From: Alphaproteobacteria bacterium
GTDB lineage: Bacteria; Pseudomonadota; Alphaproteobacteria; Puniceispirillales; UBA1172
Direction: 5' to 3'
Length of the DNA: 34,966 nucleotides
Assembly: GCA_024639485.1 (NCBI GenBank)
Contig: JAHEII010000016.1
Location: 1-34,966, forward strand
Below are positions 24,858 to 34,833 of the stretch, one piece after another. Positions within the stretch are counted from its first letter, which is position 1. Each line of letters begins with the position of its first letter. The notes beneath the pieces were generated by a model. That model was given only the letters and a program-made list of their open reading frames with translations. It did not search any database and was not told the origin of the DNA. The position numbers and the translations under genes are program-made.

Positions 24858-26068
24858 TGAAAACAGATCACTCAACCGCCTATGTTCGCCAAGAAGACGC
24901 GCCTTTATTGCCGCCACCCCGTAATGAGACAGGTATCATTGGCTGGTTTAATCAGAATATTCTTAACCTGATCAATGATTTCAGCGGTATCGGGGCGGCT
25001 ATCCGTTCGGTCTTGATGGCTGTCGGAACATTAGCCATTCTTTATTATTCTGCACATATATTATGGGCATTGATTGATTTTGCCCTGATCGAAGCCGTGT
25101 GGTCTGATCCTGATGAGTTAAAGCGCGTGGTCTGCACCACAGAAATTGCTGGCGGGATACAGCATAATGGCTGGCATGGTGCATGCTGGCCATTGGTAAC
25201 GGCAAAGATGAAGTTTCTTATTTATGGCGCTTATCCGGCGGAAGAATTATGGCGGGTGAATATCACTGGTCTGGTTCTGATCACAGGGCTGGTCTGTCTG
25301 ATGTTTGATCGGATGCCATACCGGATGCATATTGGTATATCCATGCTGACCATTTTTCCGGTTTTTGCGTATATTATGCTGGTCGGGCTTGGTGACTGGA
25401 TCGGCCTGCCATATGTTGATACCCGTGATTGGGGTGGCGTGCTGGTGACGCTGGTGGTTGCCTTGACAGGTATTATTGCTTCATTACCGCTTGGGGTTGT
25501 GCTGGCGCTAGGGCGACAATCAAAGATGCCTGCTATCCGTTATCTATGCACCGGATTTATTGAGTTCTGGCGCGGAATTCCGCTGATCACTGTGCTGTTT
25601 ATGGCATCGGTGGCCTTGCCGCTTTTCCTGCCAACCGGGGTGACGATTGATAATCTGTTGCGGGCGTTGATAGGGGTAACGTTATTTGCATCGGCCTATA
25701 TGGCTGAGGTGATCAGAGGCGGGCTTCAGGCTATTGATAAAGGCCAGTACGAAGCCGCTGATGCGCTGGGACTGGGGTATTGGAAATCCATGCGGCTGAT
25801 TATTCTGCCGCAAGCTTTAACCTATGTGATCCCCGGTATTGTGAATACGTTTATCGGGCTGTTCAAAGATACCACACTGGTAGCGATTATTGGTCTTTTT
25901 GATCTGTTAGGCGCGGCACAGGCGGCAATTAATGATGCTGGTTGGTCATCACCGGTTCAGGCTATCACGCTTTATCTCTTGGTAGCGACTTTTTACTTTA
26001 TTTGCTGTTTTGTCATGTCGCGGTATTCGATGCGACTGGAACGCAAACTTGACCGATCAAACCGCTAG
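24857..26068 (+). CDS. aapM: General L-amino acid ABC transporter permease
   Basis: A 403-residue partner permease of AapQ. The ATPase-contact loop [20 protein letters not shown] lies in the C-terminal third after [10 protein letters not shown], and [20 protein letters not shown] is characteristic of AapM/BztC. An N-terminal segment of roughly 200 residues with several helices and a loop containing two cysteines (VVCTTE and HGACW) precedes the permease core. It overlaps aapQ by one base and lies 29 nt before aapP. Confidence 0.93.
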   Translation: MKTDHSTAYVRQEDAPLLPPPRNETGIIGWFNQNILNLINDFSGIGAAIRSVLMAVGTLAILYYSAHILWALIDFALIEAVWSDPDELKRVVCTTEIAGGIQHNGWHGACWPLVTAKMKFLIYGAYPAEELWRVNITGLVLITGLVCLMFDRMPYRMHIGISMLTIFPVFAYIMLVGLGDWIGLPYVDTRDWGGVLVTLVVALTGIIASLPLGVVLALGRQSKMPAIRYLCTGFIEFWRGIPLITVLFMASVALPLFLPTGVTIDNLLRALIGVTLFASAYMAEVIRGGLQAIDKGQYEAADALGLGYWKSMRLIILPQALTYVIPGIVNTFIGLFKDTTLVAIIGLFDLLGAAQAAINDAGWSSPVQAITLYLLVATFYFICCFVMSRYSMRLERKLDRSNR

Positions 26069-26097
26069 AATGGCTTGTCCGGTATTGGAGGAAGTAT

Positions 26098-26871
26098 ATG
26101 GCGAACAATGCGAAACTGAAAAAACAGGATAGCGATGAAATCGTTATCAGTATGAATGGGGTCAATAAATGGTTTGGCAATTTTCATGTGTTGCGCGATA
26201 TCAATCTGAATGTCCATAAAGGCGAACGGATTATTATTTGCGGGCCATCCGGTTCTGGTAAATCAACCGTGATCCGTTGTCTGAACGCATTGGAACATCA
26301 TCAGGGCGGCGATATTAATATTCTGGGTGTTACGCTTGATAATAATGTCCATAATGTAGAAATGGTTCGCCGCGATGTTGGTATGGTGTTTCAGCAATTT
26401 AATCTGTTCCCGCATCTGTCTATTCTGGAAAATTGTATTCTTGCCCCGACCTGGGTGAAAAAAATGCCACGCGCCGAAGCCGTGGATTTGGCTATGTCAT
26501 TACTGGAACGGGTAAAAATCCCCGAACAGGCACATAAATACCCGGGTCAGCTATCCGGTGGTCAGCAACAAAGAGTGGCGATTGCCCGCGCATTATGTAT
26601 GCAACCGGAAATTATGCTGTTTGATGAGCCGACTTCCGCGCTTGATCCGGAAATGATCAAAGAAGTGCTGGATGTGATGGTTGGTCTGGCCGAAACGGGC
26701 ATGACCATGATATGCGTCACCCATGAAATGGGGTTTGCCCGCAAAGTGGCAGATCGGGTGATTTTCATGGATGAAGGCCAGATCATTGAACAGAATGAAC
26801 CGGAAGCATTTTTCAGCAAGCCGAAATCTGATCGCACCAAGCTATTCCTGTCGCAAGTATTAAGCCATTAA
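26098..26871 (+). CDS. aapP: General L-amino acid ABC transporter ATP-binding protein
   Basis: A 257-residue ATPase of the GlnQ/HisP/AapP group. Walker A is GPSGSGKST, the signature [15 protein letters not shown] and Walker [16 protein letters not shown]; the H-loop is CVTHEMGFA. It powers the AapJQM importer. TTGGAGGAAG precedes the ATG. Its 3' end overlaps the convergent dehydrogenase gene by 12 nt. It completes the four-gene aapJQMP order seen in rhizobia and other alphaproteobacteria. Confidence 0.95.
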   Translation: MANNAKLKKQDSDEIVISMNGVNKWFGNFHVLRDINLNVHKGERIIICGPSGSGKSTVIRCLNALEHHQGGDINILGVTLDNNVHNVEMVRRDVGMVFQQFNLFPHLSILENCILAPTWVKKMPRAEAVDLAMSLLERVKIPEQAHKYPGQLSGGQQQRVAIARALCMQPEIMLFDEPTSALDPEMIKEVLDVMVGLAETGMTMICVTHEMGFARKVADRVIFMDEGQIIEQNEPEAFFSKPKSDRTKLFLSQVLSH

Positions 26872-27912
26872 TTCACTTTCCAGCGCCAGAATATCTGCCC
26901 AAGTTTTTTCCGGTACAGGGATCACCCCATCAGCAACTGTCCGGTGATGGCGTTCACGCTCGCCAGGTATCTCAACCTGATTAAACCCCGGTGCTGGTGG
27001 GCATTGGCGAATATCATCCAGTATATGTTCTGCCATATTCTGCAATTGGTCAGCATCCTGAAAGCGGCGCGTATCAATCGCAATAAGCAACCAGTTCGCT
27101 TCGGTTTTGACTTTGCCTAGCAATGCTTCGGCAATTAATTCTGCCATTAGCGCCAAGGCATAGCCTTTTTGTTCACCGCTGGGCAGAATAGCACCGCCAT
27201 CAAAATAGTCATCGGGATTTGTGGTGGGGATGCCGTGTTTGTCAATCACACAATCCGCTGGCAAATCAGCACCGGCATTTTGTGCGGCATAAATCCAGCC
27301 TCCTGCAATTTTTGATGTGGCAAAATCCAGAACAACGCTTCCTCTATCACCCCCCGGAAAACCAATACAATAGGGGTTTGTCGGTAATTTGGCTTCTGCA
27401 CCGCCATAGGGAGCAACCTGTCGCCAGATAGCTCGATTGCCGCCACCAATCAGGATCGTCATTAAACCATGTTCGGCAGCCGCATCCGCAAATGCACCAT
27501 GGCGGCCGGTATGCCCCAGATTTCTGATAGCCAGCATGGAAATACCTGTTGTGGCGGCGGTCTTGGCAGCATGTTGATAGGCCATGGTCATAGCCGGAAT
27601 ACCAATGCCGCCATTGCCATTGATTTCAATATTGTTTTTCGGATCAGTGGTGAGCATTGGTACAACACCGGCATCCATATAGCCGGATCTAAACTGTTTG
27701 GCATATTGCAAACACCGCATGATGCCATGGGATTCAACTCCGCATAGGCTGGCATCAACCAGATGATGAGCGACTGCATCGGCAATATCAGGCTGGCATC
27801 CGCAACCGCTAAATATTCGCCGCAAGTGATAAACGGCCTGATCAGCTGTGATCAATATCCGCTTGCCCTCAAGATGGAGTTTGCTGGTAAATTCTGGCGA
27901 AGAAGATTGCAT
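26860..27912 (-). CDS. Malate/L-lactate dehydrogenase family (Ldh_2) oxidoreductase
   Basis: A 350-residue NAD(P)-dependent 2-hydroxyacid dehydrogenase of the Ldh_2 family, which is unrelated to classical lactate dehydrogenases. Landmarks are GVESHGIMR (58-66), [14 protein letters not shown] (133-146) with the catalytic-type histidines, [11 protein letters not shown] and [11 protein letters not shown]. Members reduce pyruvate or 2-oxoacids, oxidise ureidoglycolate or sulfolactate, or act in imino-acid metabolism, so the substrate cannot be fixed. AAGG lies ten bases before the ATG. It overlaps aapP tail to tail and is divergent from the EamA gene (44-nt gap). Confidence 0.86.
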   Translation of the reverse strand: MQSSSPEFTSKLHLEGKRILITADQAVYHLRRIFSGCGCQPDIADAVAHHLVDASLCGVESHGIMRCLQYAKQFRSGYMDAGVVPMLTTDPKNNIEINGNGGIGIPAMTMAYQHAAKTAATTGISMLAIRNLGHTGRHGAFADAAAEHGLMTILIGGGNRAIWRQVAPYGGAEAKLPTNPYCIGFPGGDRGSVVLDFATSKIAGGWIYAAQNAGADLPADCVIDKHGIPTTNPDDYFDGGAILPSGEQKGYALALMAELIAEALLGKVKTEANWLLIAIDTRRFQDADQLQNMAEHILDDIRQCPPAPGFNQVEIPGERERHHRTVADGVIPVPEKTWADILALESELMA

Positions 27913-27956
27913 TTGTTAAATACCTTATTCATGCGATATATTCTGATCAGTTATTA

Positions 27957-28889
27957 ATGACGTGCCGTGCCGTTTCACTTTTTGCACATGGAAAGCATAT
28001 GCTCACCATTCTTTTCACGCAACAATTACCCAAGCGTCAGGCTTTACTGGCGGTATTTCTGTCTTCATCTATATGGGGGTTGTTGTGGATACCGCTGCGC
28101 TGGCTGGATGATCTGGGCTATCATGATTTGTGGTCGACATTTGCTTTTATGATCATTCCTATTTTGCCGTTGCTAATTTTTGCATGGCCACGAATGATGC
28201 GGGATATCAGACACATGCCGGTTTATTTGCTGGCCGGTGGACTGATTGGTGCCGGTTTTGGGTTATATTGCACCGGACTTGTCATTGGGTCTGTTACCAA
28301 AACAACATTATTATTCTATTTAACGCCGGTATGGGGATCAGTGCTTGGAATGATATTTCTAGGTGAGAAAGCCACCATATCACGCTGGCTGGCCAATGTT
28401 CTCGGCTTAAGCGGATGCGTGCTTATTCTGGGTATTAACACGGGAAATATTGTTTTACAGGGCGCTGATGCGCTGGGTTTTCTGGCCGGTTTTGCATGGG
28501 CATTTGGCGGCGTTGTGATCAGACGGTTTCCTGACGCGGATTTTGTCACGCTGGTATTATGGCAATATATTCTGGGTGCTATCATGACGCTGGGCGCATT
28601 GGCCATGATCGGCACGCCACCGCCAACTTTGGCGCAGACAATGGATGGTCTGGGCATTGCCATTGTCACCGCCATCATATTTTTGCCAACAATGATGCTG
28701 ATTTTCCGGATTAGTCAGTACACTTCACCCGGATTAGTAGCCTTGCTTATGATGTCTGAGGTAGTATTTGCAGTATTTTCTGCCATGCTTTTACTGAACG
28801 AAACGCTAACCCCCCTGCAATGGATAGGCGCCGCGTGCATCCTATCCACAGGGATATTTGTTGCTCTATCAGCAGAAGCAAAAGACTAG
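27957..28889 (+). CDS. EamA/DMT-family permease
   Basis: A protein of up to 310 residues with about ten hydrophobic helices arranged as two EamA repeats; SSSIWGLLWIP opens the first and FAWAFGGVVIR the second. LLFYLTPVWGSVLGMIFLGEK and LLMMSEVVFAVFSAMLLLNE are the characteristic end-of-repeat helices. These are drug/metabolite exporters or importers of unknown substrate. The first ATG (27957) lacks a ribosome site; ATG 27999 has GGAAAG close by and gives a 296-residue protein that begins nearer the first helix. Its stop shares the palindrome CTAG (28886-28889) with the stop of betC on the other strand. Confidence 0.85.
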   Translation: MTCRAVSLFAHGKHMLTILFTQQLPKRQALLAVFLSSSIWGLLWIPLRWLDDLGYHDLWSTFAFMIIPILPLLIFAWPRMMRDIRHMPVYLLAGGLIGAGFGLYCTGLVIGSVTKTTLLFYLTPVWGSVLGMIFLGEKATISRWLANVLGLSGCVLILGINTGNIVLQGADALGFLAGFAWAFGGVVIRRFPDADFVTLVLWQYILGAIMTLGALAMIGTPPPTLAQTMDGLGIAIVTAIIFLPTMMLIFRISQYTSPGLVALLMMSEVVFAVFSAMLLLNETLTPLQWIGAACILSTGIFVALSAEAKD

Positions 28890-30418
28890 TTTTCCTCAAG
28901 TGGCGGGAAACGGGTTTTCGCCGCCGCTTCTGTCCAGTCCATATGATTGCGAACATATTCTTCGGATGCATGGCGCGGTGGGTTGTAATCCCAATCAGCA
29001 CGCTTACCGCTTTGCATCGCTTGATACACCGCCTGGCGTTGTTTCTGTTTGGCAATAACGTCATGGCGAATGGTATCCATGTCCCAGCCAGCGGCAATTT
29101 CTGCGGCGAATTGCTGTGCCAGTTCAATATGATCAGGATCATCCGCCAGATTAGTCGTTTCACGCGGGTCACTGGCAATGTTAAACAACATGGGTGCATC
29201 GCTAGGACAATAAATATATTTGTAATCTCCACGCCGGATCATAATGACCGGATGCGCGGTCATTTCCGCGCAATATTCACCAATTGCAACGCCATGATCT
29301 TCTGCACCAGTGGTGGCCATGCCCCATAATGACCGGCCATCAATCGGCTGGCCATATGATGGGATCGGAGTTTGATCGGTTTGCGCTATATCTAGCATGG
29401 TAGGCAGGATATCAACCAGCGAACAGGGGCTGTTAACCGCGCCATTGTGAACGCCGGGGCCAGCCATGATAAGCGGCACACGGGCGGAATGTTCAAAGAA
29501 GTTCATTTTATACCACAGGCTTCTTTCGCCCAGCATGTCACCATGATCGGCAGTGACGATAACAATGGTATTATCCAGCTGGCCACATTCTTCTAGCGTC
29601 TGGACAATATGCCCGACTTTGCTGTCAAAATAGCTGGTATTTGCGTAATAGGCATGTCTGGCATTACGGATATCGTCATCACTTGGCACGATAGTTGAGG
29701 CTTCTATGCCGTCCATCAGTCGCCGTGAAAATCCATCCTGCTGATCAAATGGAATGGTCAGTGCCGGCATATCAATGGCATCATGATCATATAAATCCCA
29801 CCATTCTGGCCGTGCCACATACGGATCATGGGGATGAATAAAACTGGCCACCATGCAGAAAGGGTGCTGTTTTTCAGCGGCGTATTCAAACAGTTTCCGC
29901 CGTGCAAAAAATGCTACTTCCTCATCATATTCGATCTGGAAAGTGGTCTGGGCTACTCCGGCTTCACGCACGGAATCCATGTTGTGATACCATTTATCTA
30001 TCCGTTCATCCGCCAGCTCCCAATCCGGTGTCCATGCAAAATCCGATGGATAGATATCAGTGGTGATCCGTTCATCAAATCCATGCAATTGGTCAGGCCC
30101 GACAAAATGCATCTTACCCGACAGACAGGTGCGATAACCCATGCCGCGCAAATAATGGGCAAAGGTCGGGATAGATGATAAAAACTCACTGGCGTTGTCA
30201 TAGGCGGCGATGCGCGTGACCAGCTGTCCCGACATGAAACTGAACCGTGACGGCGCGCATAATGGCGCGTTACAATAGGCCGAATCAAATCGCATGCCGC
30301 GTTCAGCCAGACGATCCATATGTGGGGTTTTTACCACCGGATGCCCATAGCTGGATGTAAATTGCGGGGCTAGCTGATCAGCCATGATCAGGACGATATT
30401 GGGTTGCTGTGCAGTCAC
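28886..30418 (-). CDS. betC: Choline-sulfatase
   Basis: A type I sulfatase of about 510 residues that hydrolyses choline-O-sulfate to choline and sulfate. The formylglycine site is LCAPSR (Cys54 from the GTG start), a cysteine-type site that needs a maturing enzyme. Choline-sulfatase hallmarks are KMHFVGPDQLHGF, DIYPSDFAWTPD, HPHDPYVARPEWW, DHGDMLGERSLWYKMNFFE and the C-terminal EYVRNHMDW. I chose GTG 30418 because GGAGG stands six bases upstream of it; the ATG at 30430 overlaps that ribosome site. There is no signal peptide, so the enzyme is cytosolic and its substrate must be imported. It lies 47 nt after the betaine-type permease gene on the same strand, with no betA, betB or betI in the window. 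Confidence 0.93.
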   Translation of the reverse strand: MTAQQPNIVLIMADQLAPQFTSSYGHPVVKTPHMDRLAERGMRFDSAYCNAPLCAPSRFSFMSGQLVTRIAAYDNASEFLSSIPTFAHYLRGMGYRTCLSGKMHFVGPDQLHGFDERITTDIYPSDFAWTPDWELADERIDKWYHNMDSVREAGVAQTTFQIEYDEEVAFFARRKLFEYAAEKQHPFCMVASFIHPHDPYVARPEWWDLYDHDAIDMPALTIPFDQQDGFSRRLMDGIEASTIVPSDDDIRNARHAYYANTSYFDSKVGHIVQTLEECGQLDNTIVIVTADHGDMLGERSLWYKMNFFEHSARVPLIMAGPGVHNGAVNSPCSLVDILPTMLDIAQTDQTPIPSYGQPIDGRSLWGMATTGAEDHGVAIGEYCAEMTAHPVIMIRRGDYKYIYCPSDAPMLFNIASDPRETTNLADDPDHIELAQQFAAEIAAGWDMDTIRHDVIAKQKQRQAVYQAMQSGKRADWDYNPPRHASEEYVRNHMDWTEAAAKTRFPPLEEN

Positions 30419-30465
30419 CTTAACCTCCATAAAATATTGGAAAAATGGAAAACAACTACTTTGGC

Positions 30466-32562
30466 TTAGTCTTCTGCCCCTAGCTTATTAGCCCATGCGC
30501 GCAAGATTCGATCAGCCATAATGGCAATAAAGGCCATGGAAAGGCCTGCTGTCAAGCCTAATCCCGTATCCCCCGAACGAAGCCCGATATTAACCTGCTC
30601 TGCCAATCCGCGCGCCCCGACAAGCACGGCAATAATCAACATGGCCAGCGAAAACAGAACCGTCTGATTAAGGCCAAGCAGGATGCTGGGACGTGCCACG
30701 GGTAATTCAATATGGATCAGCCGTTGCCACGCATTACAGCCTTGCGCCACGGATGCTTCTACCAGCGCCACAGGGATAGAGCGTAAGCCATGTTCGGTAT
30801 AGCGGATAATCGGAACAATGGCATATAGCACAATAGCAACTAATGCCGAAAACTCACTAATCTGGAACAACGCTACCGCTGGTATCAGAAAGATATATAG
30901 CGGTATGGATTGCAAAGTATCATTAATCGGTTGCATGACACGGGATACACGCTCAGATTTTGCCGCCATGATGCCAAGTGGACAGCCAATAACCAGACAG
31001 ATCAACACTGCCGCCGCGCATAGATAAAGCGAATATAAAGCATCCGCCCAATGCCCGAAGACAGTAATCATCATCAGCATGGCAAAACACATTATCGCCA
31101 GCCGCAATCCGGACACGCTCAACGCGGCCAGACAAACCCCGCCAGTCACCGCCCACCACGGCAAACCGGTAAATCCACGATACATAATGTAGCCAGCTAC
31201 CAGAACAAAAATGGCCATAGCCACCCGCCGGCGCATCATTAACAGCCCAAATCCGCCAATGACAATCATCTGATAGATCAGCTTGCCGGTTTCGGTAAAC
31301 TCAACCCCCCAGGTCATGGGCATCACGGCCTGTTCCAACCCTATCCGTAATGGCAACAGAACATAGATAAAAGCGTTGTTTTTTATGCTATCCAGAATAA
31401 CTCCATAGCTGGTGATAAACTGGCTGAGCTGATCATTAATGGCGCTTTCAGTAACGCGGAACAGATCAGACGTAGTCCCAATCAAATTATCCATGGGTGC
31501 CAGAAAACCAATAATAACACCAAGACCGGCAAGCATTAATCCCTGCCGCAACTGGGATGGGGTGCGCTTTTGCGTCTGTGTCATGCTGGCCGCCCGACTT
31601 AACCGGTCAATAACAACTGCCATCAGAACGATAATCAATCCAGCGCTCAATGCTTCACCAAATCGGGCAGAGCCTTTATTTGTGGCGACTAGCACCTCAC
31701 GGCCAATATCATCAAATCCGCCAATCACCGCCGCAATGATCACCATAGACAGACTGGCCAGAATGGATTGATTGACGCCGACCAGAATTTGCTGTCTGGC
31801 GTTGGGCAATTCAATCATGGCAAAGCTCTGCCAGCGGCTAGTTCCGGATATGGCGGCCACATCCTTAAGTTCGGACGGCACCTGATTAAGCCCTAACATG
31901 ACATTGCGCGTAATCGGTGGCGCCGCATAAATCATGCTGGCAATAACGCCGGGGACGGGGCCAAAACCAAACAGAACAATCAATGGCACCAAATAGGCAA
32001 AGGTGGGAATGGTCTGCATCAAATCAAGCGATGGTTCGATAATACGGCCAGCACGCTTTGACTTTGCTGCCAGCACCCCCATCAGGAAACCAAAACTAAG
32101 AGCCAGTGGGATAGCAACCCCGACCATGGCCAGTGTGTTCATGGATTTCAGCCATAATCCGGATGCTGCCATATAGAAAATGGATACCGCCGCCAGCATT
32201 GCCAGTCCGGCACCACTCAGCCGCCAGCCTAGCCATGTGACTAATACCAGAAAGGCAAACCACGGCGTATGATGCAATCCGAATTGTAAGCCGCGTACGG
32301 ATTGATCAACAATGCCGCTAACAGCACGCAGAAAGGGTTTTGCCCAATCAACAAATTGTCCAATGGCGGTGTTGATGCCGTCCTGAAACCAATTCGTGCT
32401 GGAAATCGGTTCGACCACCAGATAAGGCACCTGGCCGGGGGCAATAAGAATAATCAGCATGGCTAGTAATATAATGAAGCCACCCACGCGCAAAACAGGT
32501 TGGCGCCAATCCTGCCAATTATTATGCCAGTTATTCTGTATCACTTGCCACCTTTTCATCAT
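30466..32562 (-). CDS. Glycine betaine/choline-type ABC permease, two permease domains fused
   Basis: A 698-residue membrane protein in which two ProW-like permease domains are joined. Each half has the ATPase-contact loop: ELKDVAAISGTSRWQSFAMI (231-250) and VEASVAQGCNAWQRLIHIEL (601-620), each preceded by a MQTIPTFAYLVP- or LQSIPLYIFLIP-type helix. Single-domain ProW/OpuAB proteins are about 280-350 residues. A linker of about 130 residues with further helices joins the halves. The start at 32562 overlaps the upstream ATPase stop (ATGA) and has GAAGGAG at proper spacing; the longer frame to 32610 has no such support. It works with the ATPase at 32559 and receptor at 33750. Confidence 0.9.
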   Translation of the reverse strand: MMKRWQVIQNNWHNNWQDWRQPVLRVGGFIILLAMLIILIAPGQVPYLVVEPISSTNWFQDGINTAIGQFVDWAKPFLRAVSGIVDQSVRGLQFGLHHTPWFAFLVLVTWLGWRLSGAGLAMLAAVSIFYMAASGLWLKSMNTLAMVGVAIPLALSFGFLMGVLAAKSKRAGRIIEPSLDLMQTIPTFAYLVPLIVLFGFGPVPGVIASMIYAAPPITRNVMLGLNQVPSELKDVAAISGTSRWQSFAMIELPNARQQILVGVNQSILASLSMVIIAAVIGGFDDIGREVLVATNKGSARFGEALSAGLIIVLMAVVIDRLSRAASMTQTQKRTPSQLRQGLMLAGLGVIIGFLAPMDNLIGTTSDLFRVTESAINDQLSQFITSYGVILDSIKNNAFIYVLLPLRIGLEQAVMPMTWGVEFTETGKLIYQMIVIGGFGLLMMRRRVAMAIFVLVAGYIMYRGFTGLPWWAVTGGVCLAALSVSGLRLAIMCFAMLMMITVFGHWADALYSLYLCAAAVLICLVIGCPLGIMAAKSERVSRVMQPINDTLQSIPLYIFLIPAVALFQISEFSALVAIVLYAIVPIIRYTEHGLRSIPVALVEASVAQGCNAWQRLIHIELPVARPSILLGLNQTVLFSLAMLIIAVLVGARGLAEQVNIGLRSGDTGLGLTAGLSMAFIAIMADRILRAWANKLGAED

Positions 32563-33635
32563 GGGCTTGCTCCTTCGCTTACAATGCGCAACAAATCGGC
32601 GCGGGTGCAATGGCCTATTGGTTTGCCGGCCTCATCCGTGATCACAAATTTGTTCTGTTTCGGATCAAGATCGACCAGACATTGTTCCAGTGTCATCTGG
32701 CTATCCAGATGAATAGCCTTGTCAAAACCGGATGGAATTTTGCTATCCGGAGTCATGATATCATCCAGCCGTAACACTTGCAGGCGTGAAACGTCGCCAA
32801 CAAAGCGGGCAACATAATCATCAGCCGGATTCAATAGTAAATCCGCCGGCCGCCCCAGTTGCACCATTTTGCCATCACGCATGATAGCAATCCGGTCAGC
32901 CAGCCTGACAGCTTCTGAAAAATCATGGGTAACAAAAATAATGGATTTCTTTAGCCGAGCCTGTAATGCAATCAGCTCATCTTGCAATTGGCGGCGGATC
33001 AGCGGGTCAAGCGCACTAAAAGGCTCATCCAGCAACCATAGTTCTGGATCAACAGCAAGTGATCGGGCAATGCCAACACGTTGTTGCATTCCGCCAGATA
33101 ATTCAGACGGATAAGCATCACCACGACCATCCAGCCCGACCAGATTGAGCATGGCAAGCGCGGTTCTATTGGCATCTGCTTTGCTCTCGCCACGGACTTT
33201 TAAAGGAAACGCAATATTCTGAAGCGCGGTGAAATGTGGGATCAATCCGAAATTCTGAAACACCATCCCCATCTTGCGGCGGCGGATATCGCGCAAAGCG
33301 GGTTCAGCCATGGTATCAAGGCATTCACCATCCAGAAAAACATGCCCGAAACTGGGCTTCTGAAGCTGGGCAATGCAACGCAAAACAGTTGATTTGCCAG
33401 AACCGGATAGCCCCATAATGACAAATAATTCACCAGCATGAACAGAAAAGGAGATATCTTCTGCGCCAACAATATAACCATTTTCCCGCAAGGTTTCTGA
33501 CCGTTCGGCGCGGCTCATAGCTTGCCATTCAGGGTCAGATTTTAGCGTATCAGCATCATTGCCAAATACCTTCCACAAAGCATCACAAGATAACTTGACC
33601 GGATGTATCTGATTTATGCGATCCTGGGTTTTCAT
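32559..33635 (-). CDS. proV: Glycine betaine/choline-type ABC transporter ATP-binding protein
   Basis: A 358-residue ATPase of the ProV/OpuAA group. An N-terminal extension of about 55 residues (KVFGNDADTL, typical of ProV) precedes the core. Walker A is GLSGSGKST (75-83), the signature LSGGMQQRVGIARSLA and Walker B LWLLDEPFSALDPL. The C-terminal region after about 295 contains a single CBS-like module ending in KPIGHCTRADLL; tandem CBS modules in relatives sense ionic strength. Here only one seems complete. It is translated just before the fused permease (4-nt overlap). Confidence 0.92.
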   Translation of the reverse strand: MKTQDRINQIHPVKLSCDALWKVFGNDADTLKSDPEWQAMSRAERSETLRENGYIVGAEDISFSVHAGELFVIMGLSGSGKSTVLRCIAQLQKPSFGHVFLDGECLDTMAEPALRDIRRRKMGMVFQNFGLIPHFTALQNIAFPLKVRGESKADANRTALAMLNLVGLDGRGDAYPSELSGGMQQRVGIARSLAVDPELWLLDEPFSALDPLIRRQLQDELIALQARLKKSIIFVTHDFSEAVRLADRIAIMRDGKMVQLGRPADLLLNPADDYVARFVGDVSRLQVLRLDDIMTPDSKIPSGFDKAIHLDSQMTLEQCLVDLDPKQNKFVITDEAGKPIGHCTRADLLRIVSEGASP

Positions 33636-33697
33636 AAATGTCCTGCAATAATAATTACTATGCTGTTTGCCTCTCTGCGAGCGTCATGAAGCAAAGA

Positions 33698-33726
33698 GCG
33701 ACAGGCAAAACGGGTCTGCCTGTCGC
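33698..33726 (-). other. 10-bp stem-loop between receptor gene and proV
   Basis: GCGACAGGCA (33698-33707) and TGCCTGTCGC (33717-33726) form a perfect 10-bp stem with a 9-nt loop, 23 nt past the stop of the receptor gene in operon direction. No U-tract follows on the minus strand. Confidence 0.75.
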
Positions 33727-33749
33727 AAATAGATAGTTGTCAAATCTGA

Positions 33750-34715
33750 TTACTTCGCTTTTGCGGCAGCAATCATGCTATCGATATCGGATGCTTTGCT
33801 AGCAACAAATGCTGCAACAACATCATCAATATCTTCACCACGGCCATCAATAGCCGCCATCATATTTTGCTGATCACCAGCATCCATGGTGTATTGGGCA
33901 AGAATCTCACCCGCGACAGGCCATGTATCATTCATCCCTGACCATGTTACCTTGAAGATGCGGGTTGGTGAGAAGTCGCAGTCACCAGTGGCGTTAGGGT
34001 TAACGCCCCATGAAGCATCATTATAGCATTCATCAGTACCCGCCGGTAACGCCACCCATTCGGTTTCATATTCGGCCAGCGCCCAATGTGGTTGCCAGAA
34101 GGTCAGCAGTAATGGTGATTTTTTGGCAATAGATGCTTCCAGTTCAGTGATAAGCGCACCTTCGGATCCGGCCGGAACAGCCTGAAAATCCATGCCCATA
34201 GCATTAAACCGATCAGCACCCGGTGAACCCCAGTCAGCCGGATAGTCAAGCAGGCGACCTTTTGGCATGGTTTCTACGGTTGCAAATTTTGCCGCGCAAG
34301 CATTTAACGCTTCCCAATCAGGAAGGCCGGGGCACATGTCTTTCATATGGATAGGGTAAAGCACACCTTCGCGCGCATTCAGTCCCAGAGCGCCGATATC
34401 TTTGATACCACCGGCGGCTTCCATGTCATTAAACTGACCGGGCAGGTTAGATGTCCAGACTTCCATGGCGCCGTGTAATTCGCCATCAGCCATAGCAATA
34501 AATTGTGGGCCATAACCTGCGGTGACGTATTCAACGTTATATCCGGCCTTTTCCAGAATAGCGCCAGCGACACGTGTGCTAAGATGCTGGCCTGTCCATT
34601 CATTCATAGCCAATTTAATCGGCTGATCCGTTGCGCCCATATCCAGCGCAACAGCAGAACCCGTCATTATGGGAATGGCAAATGCGGCGGTAGCAATCAT
34701 TGTTCTTAACTTCAT
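33750..34715 (-). CDS. proX: Glycine betaine/choline-type ABC transporter substrate-binding protein
   Basis: A 321-residue periplasmic receptor of the OpuAC/ProX family. A Sec signal peptide covers about residues 1-23, ending near SAVALD. The fold begins with IKLAMNEWTGQHLS, and MEVWTSNLPGQF and LLTFWQPHWAL supply tryptophans of the kind that form the aromatic cage for quaternary ammonium groups. Four or more cysteines (CPGLPD, NACAAKF, DECYND, GDCDF) suggest disulfides outside the cell. Ligand may be glycine betaine, choline, choline-O-sulfate or DMSP; the downstream choline-sulfatase favours a choline ester. TGGAGGAAAAT precedes the ATG. It is the first large gene of the operon. Confidence 0.92.
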   Translation of the reverse strand: MKLRTMIATAAFAIPIMTGSAVALDMGATDQPIKLAMNEWTGQHLSTRVAGAILEKAGYNVEYVTAGYGPQFIAMADGELHGAMEVWTSNLPGQFNDMEAAGGIKDIGALGLNAREGVLYPIHMKDMCPGLPDWEALNACAAKFATVETMPKGRLLDYPADWGSPGADRFNAMGMDFQAVPAGSEGALITELEASIAKKSPLLLTFWQPHWALAEYETEWVALPAGTDECYNDASWGVNPNATGDCDFSPTRIFKVTWSGMNDTWPVAGEILAQYTMDAGDQQNMMAAIDGRGEDIDDVVAAFVASKASDIDSMIAAAKAK

Positions 34716-34833
34716 TATTTTCCTCCATAGAACTATATTTTGTCATTTTTTGAATATTGTAAAATTATTGTTAAACATATCTCTGATCTTGTAAACATGT
34801 GGATTCATTATTATTATATAAATCGATTGCGGA

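Noticed and set aside
28820-29329. 169-residue plus-strand frame over betC
   Set aside because: Antisense to the conserved C-terminal part of choline-sulfatase, with no ribosome site or family signal.
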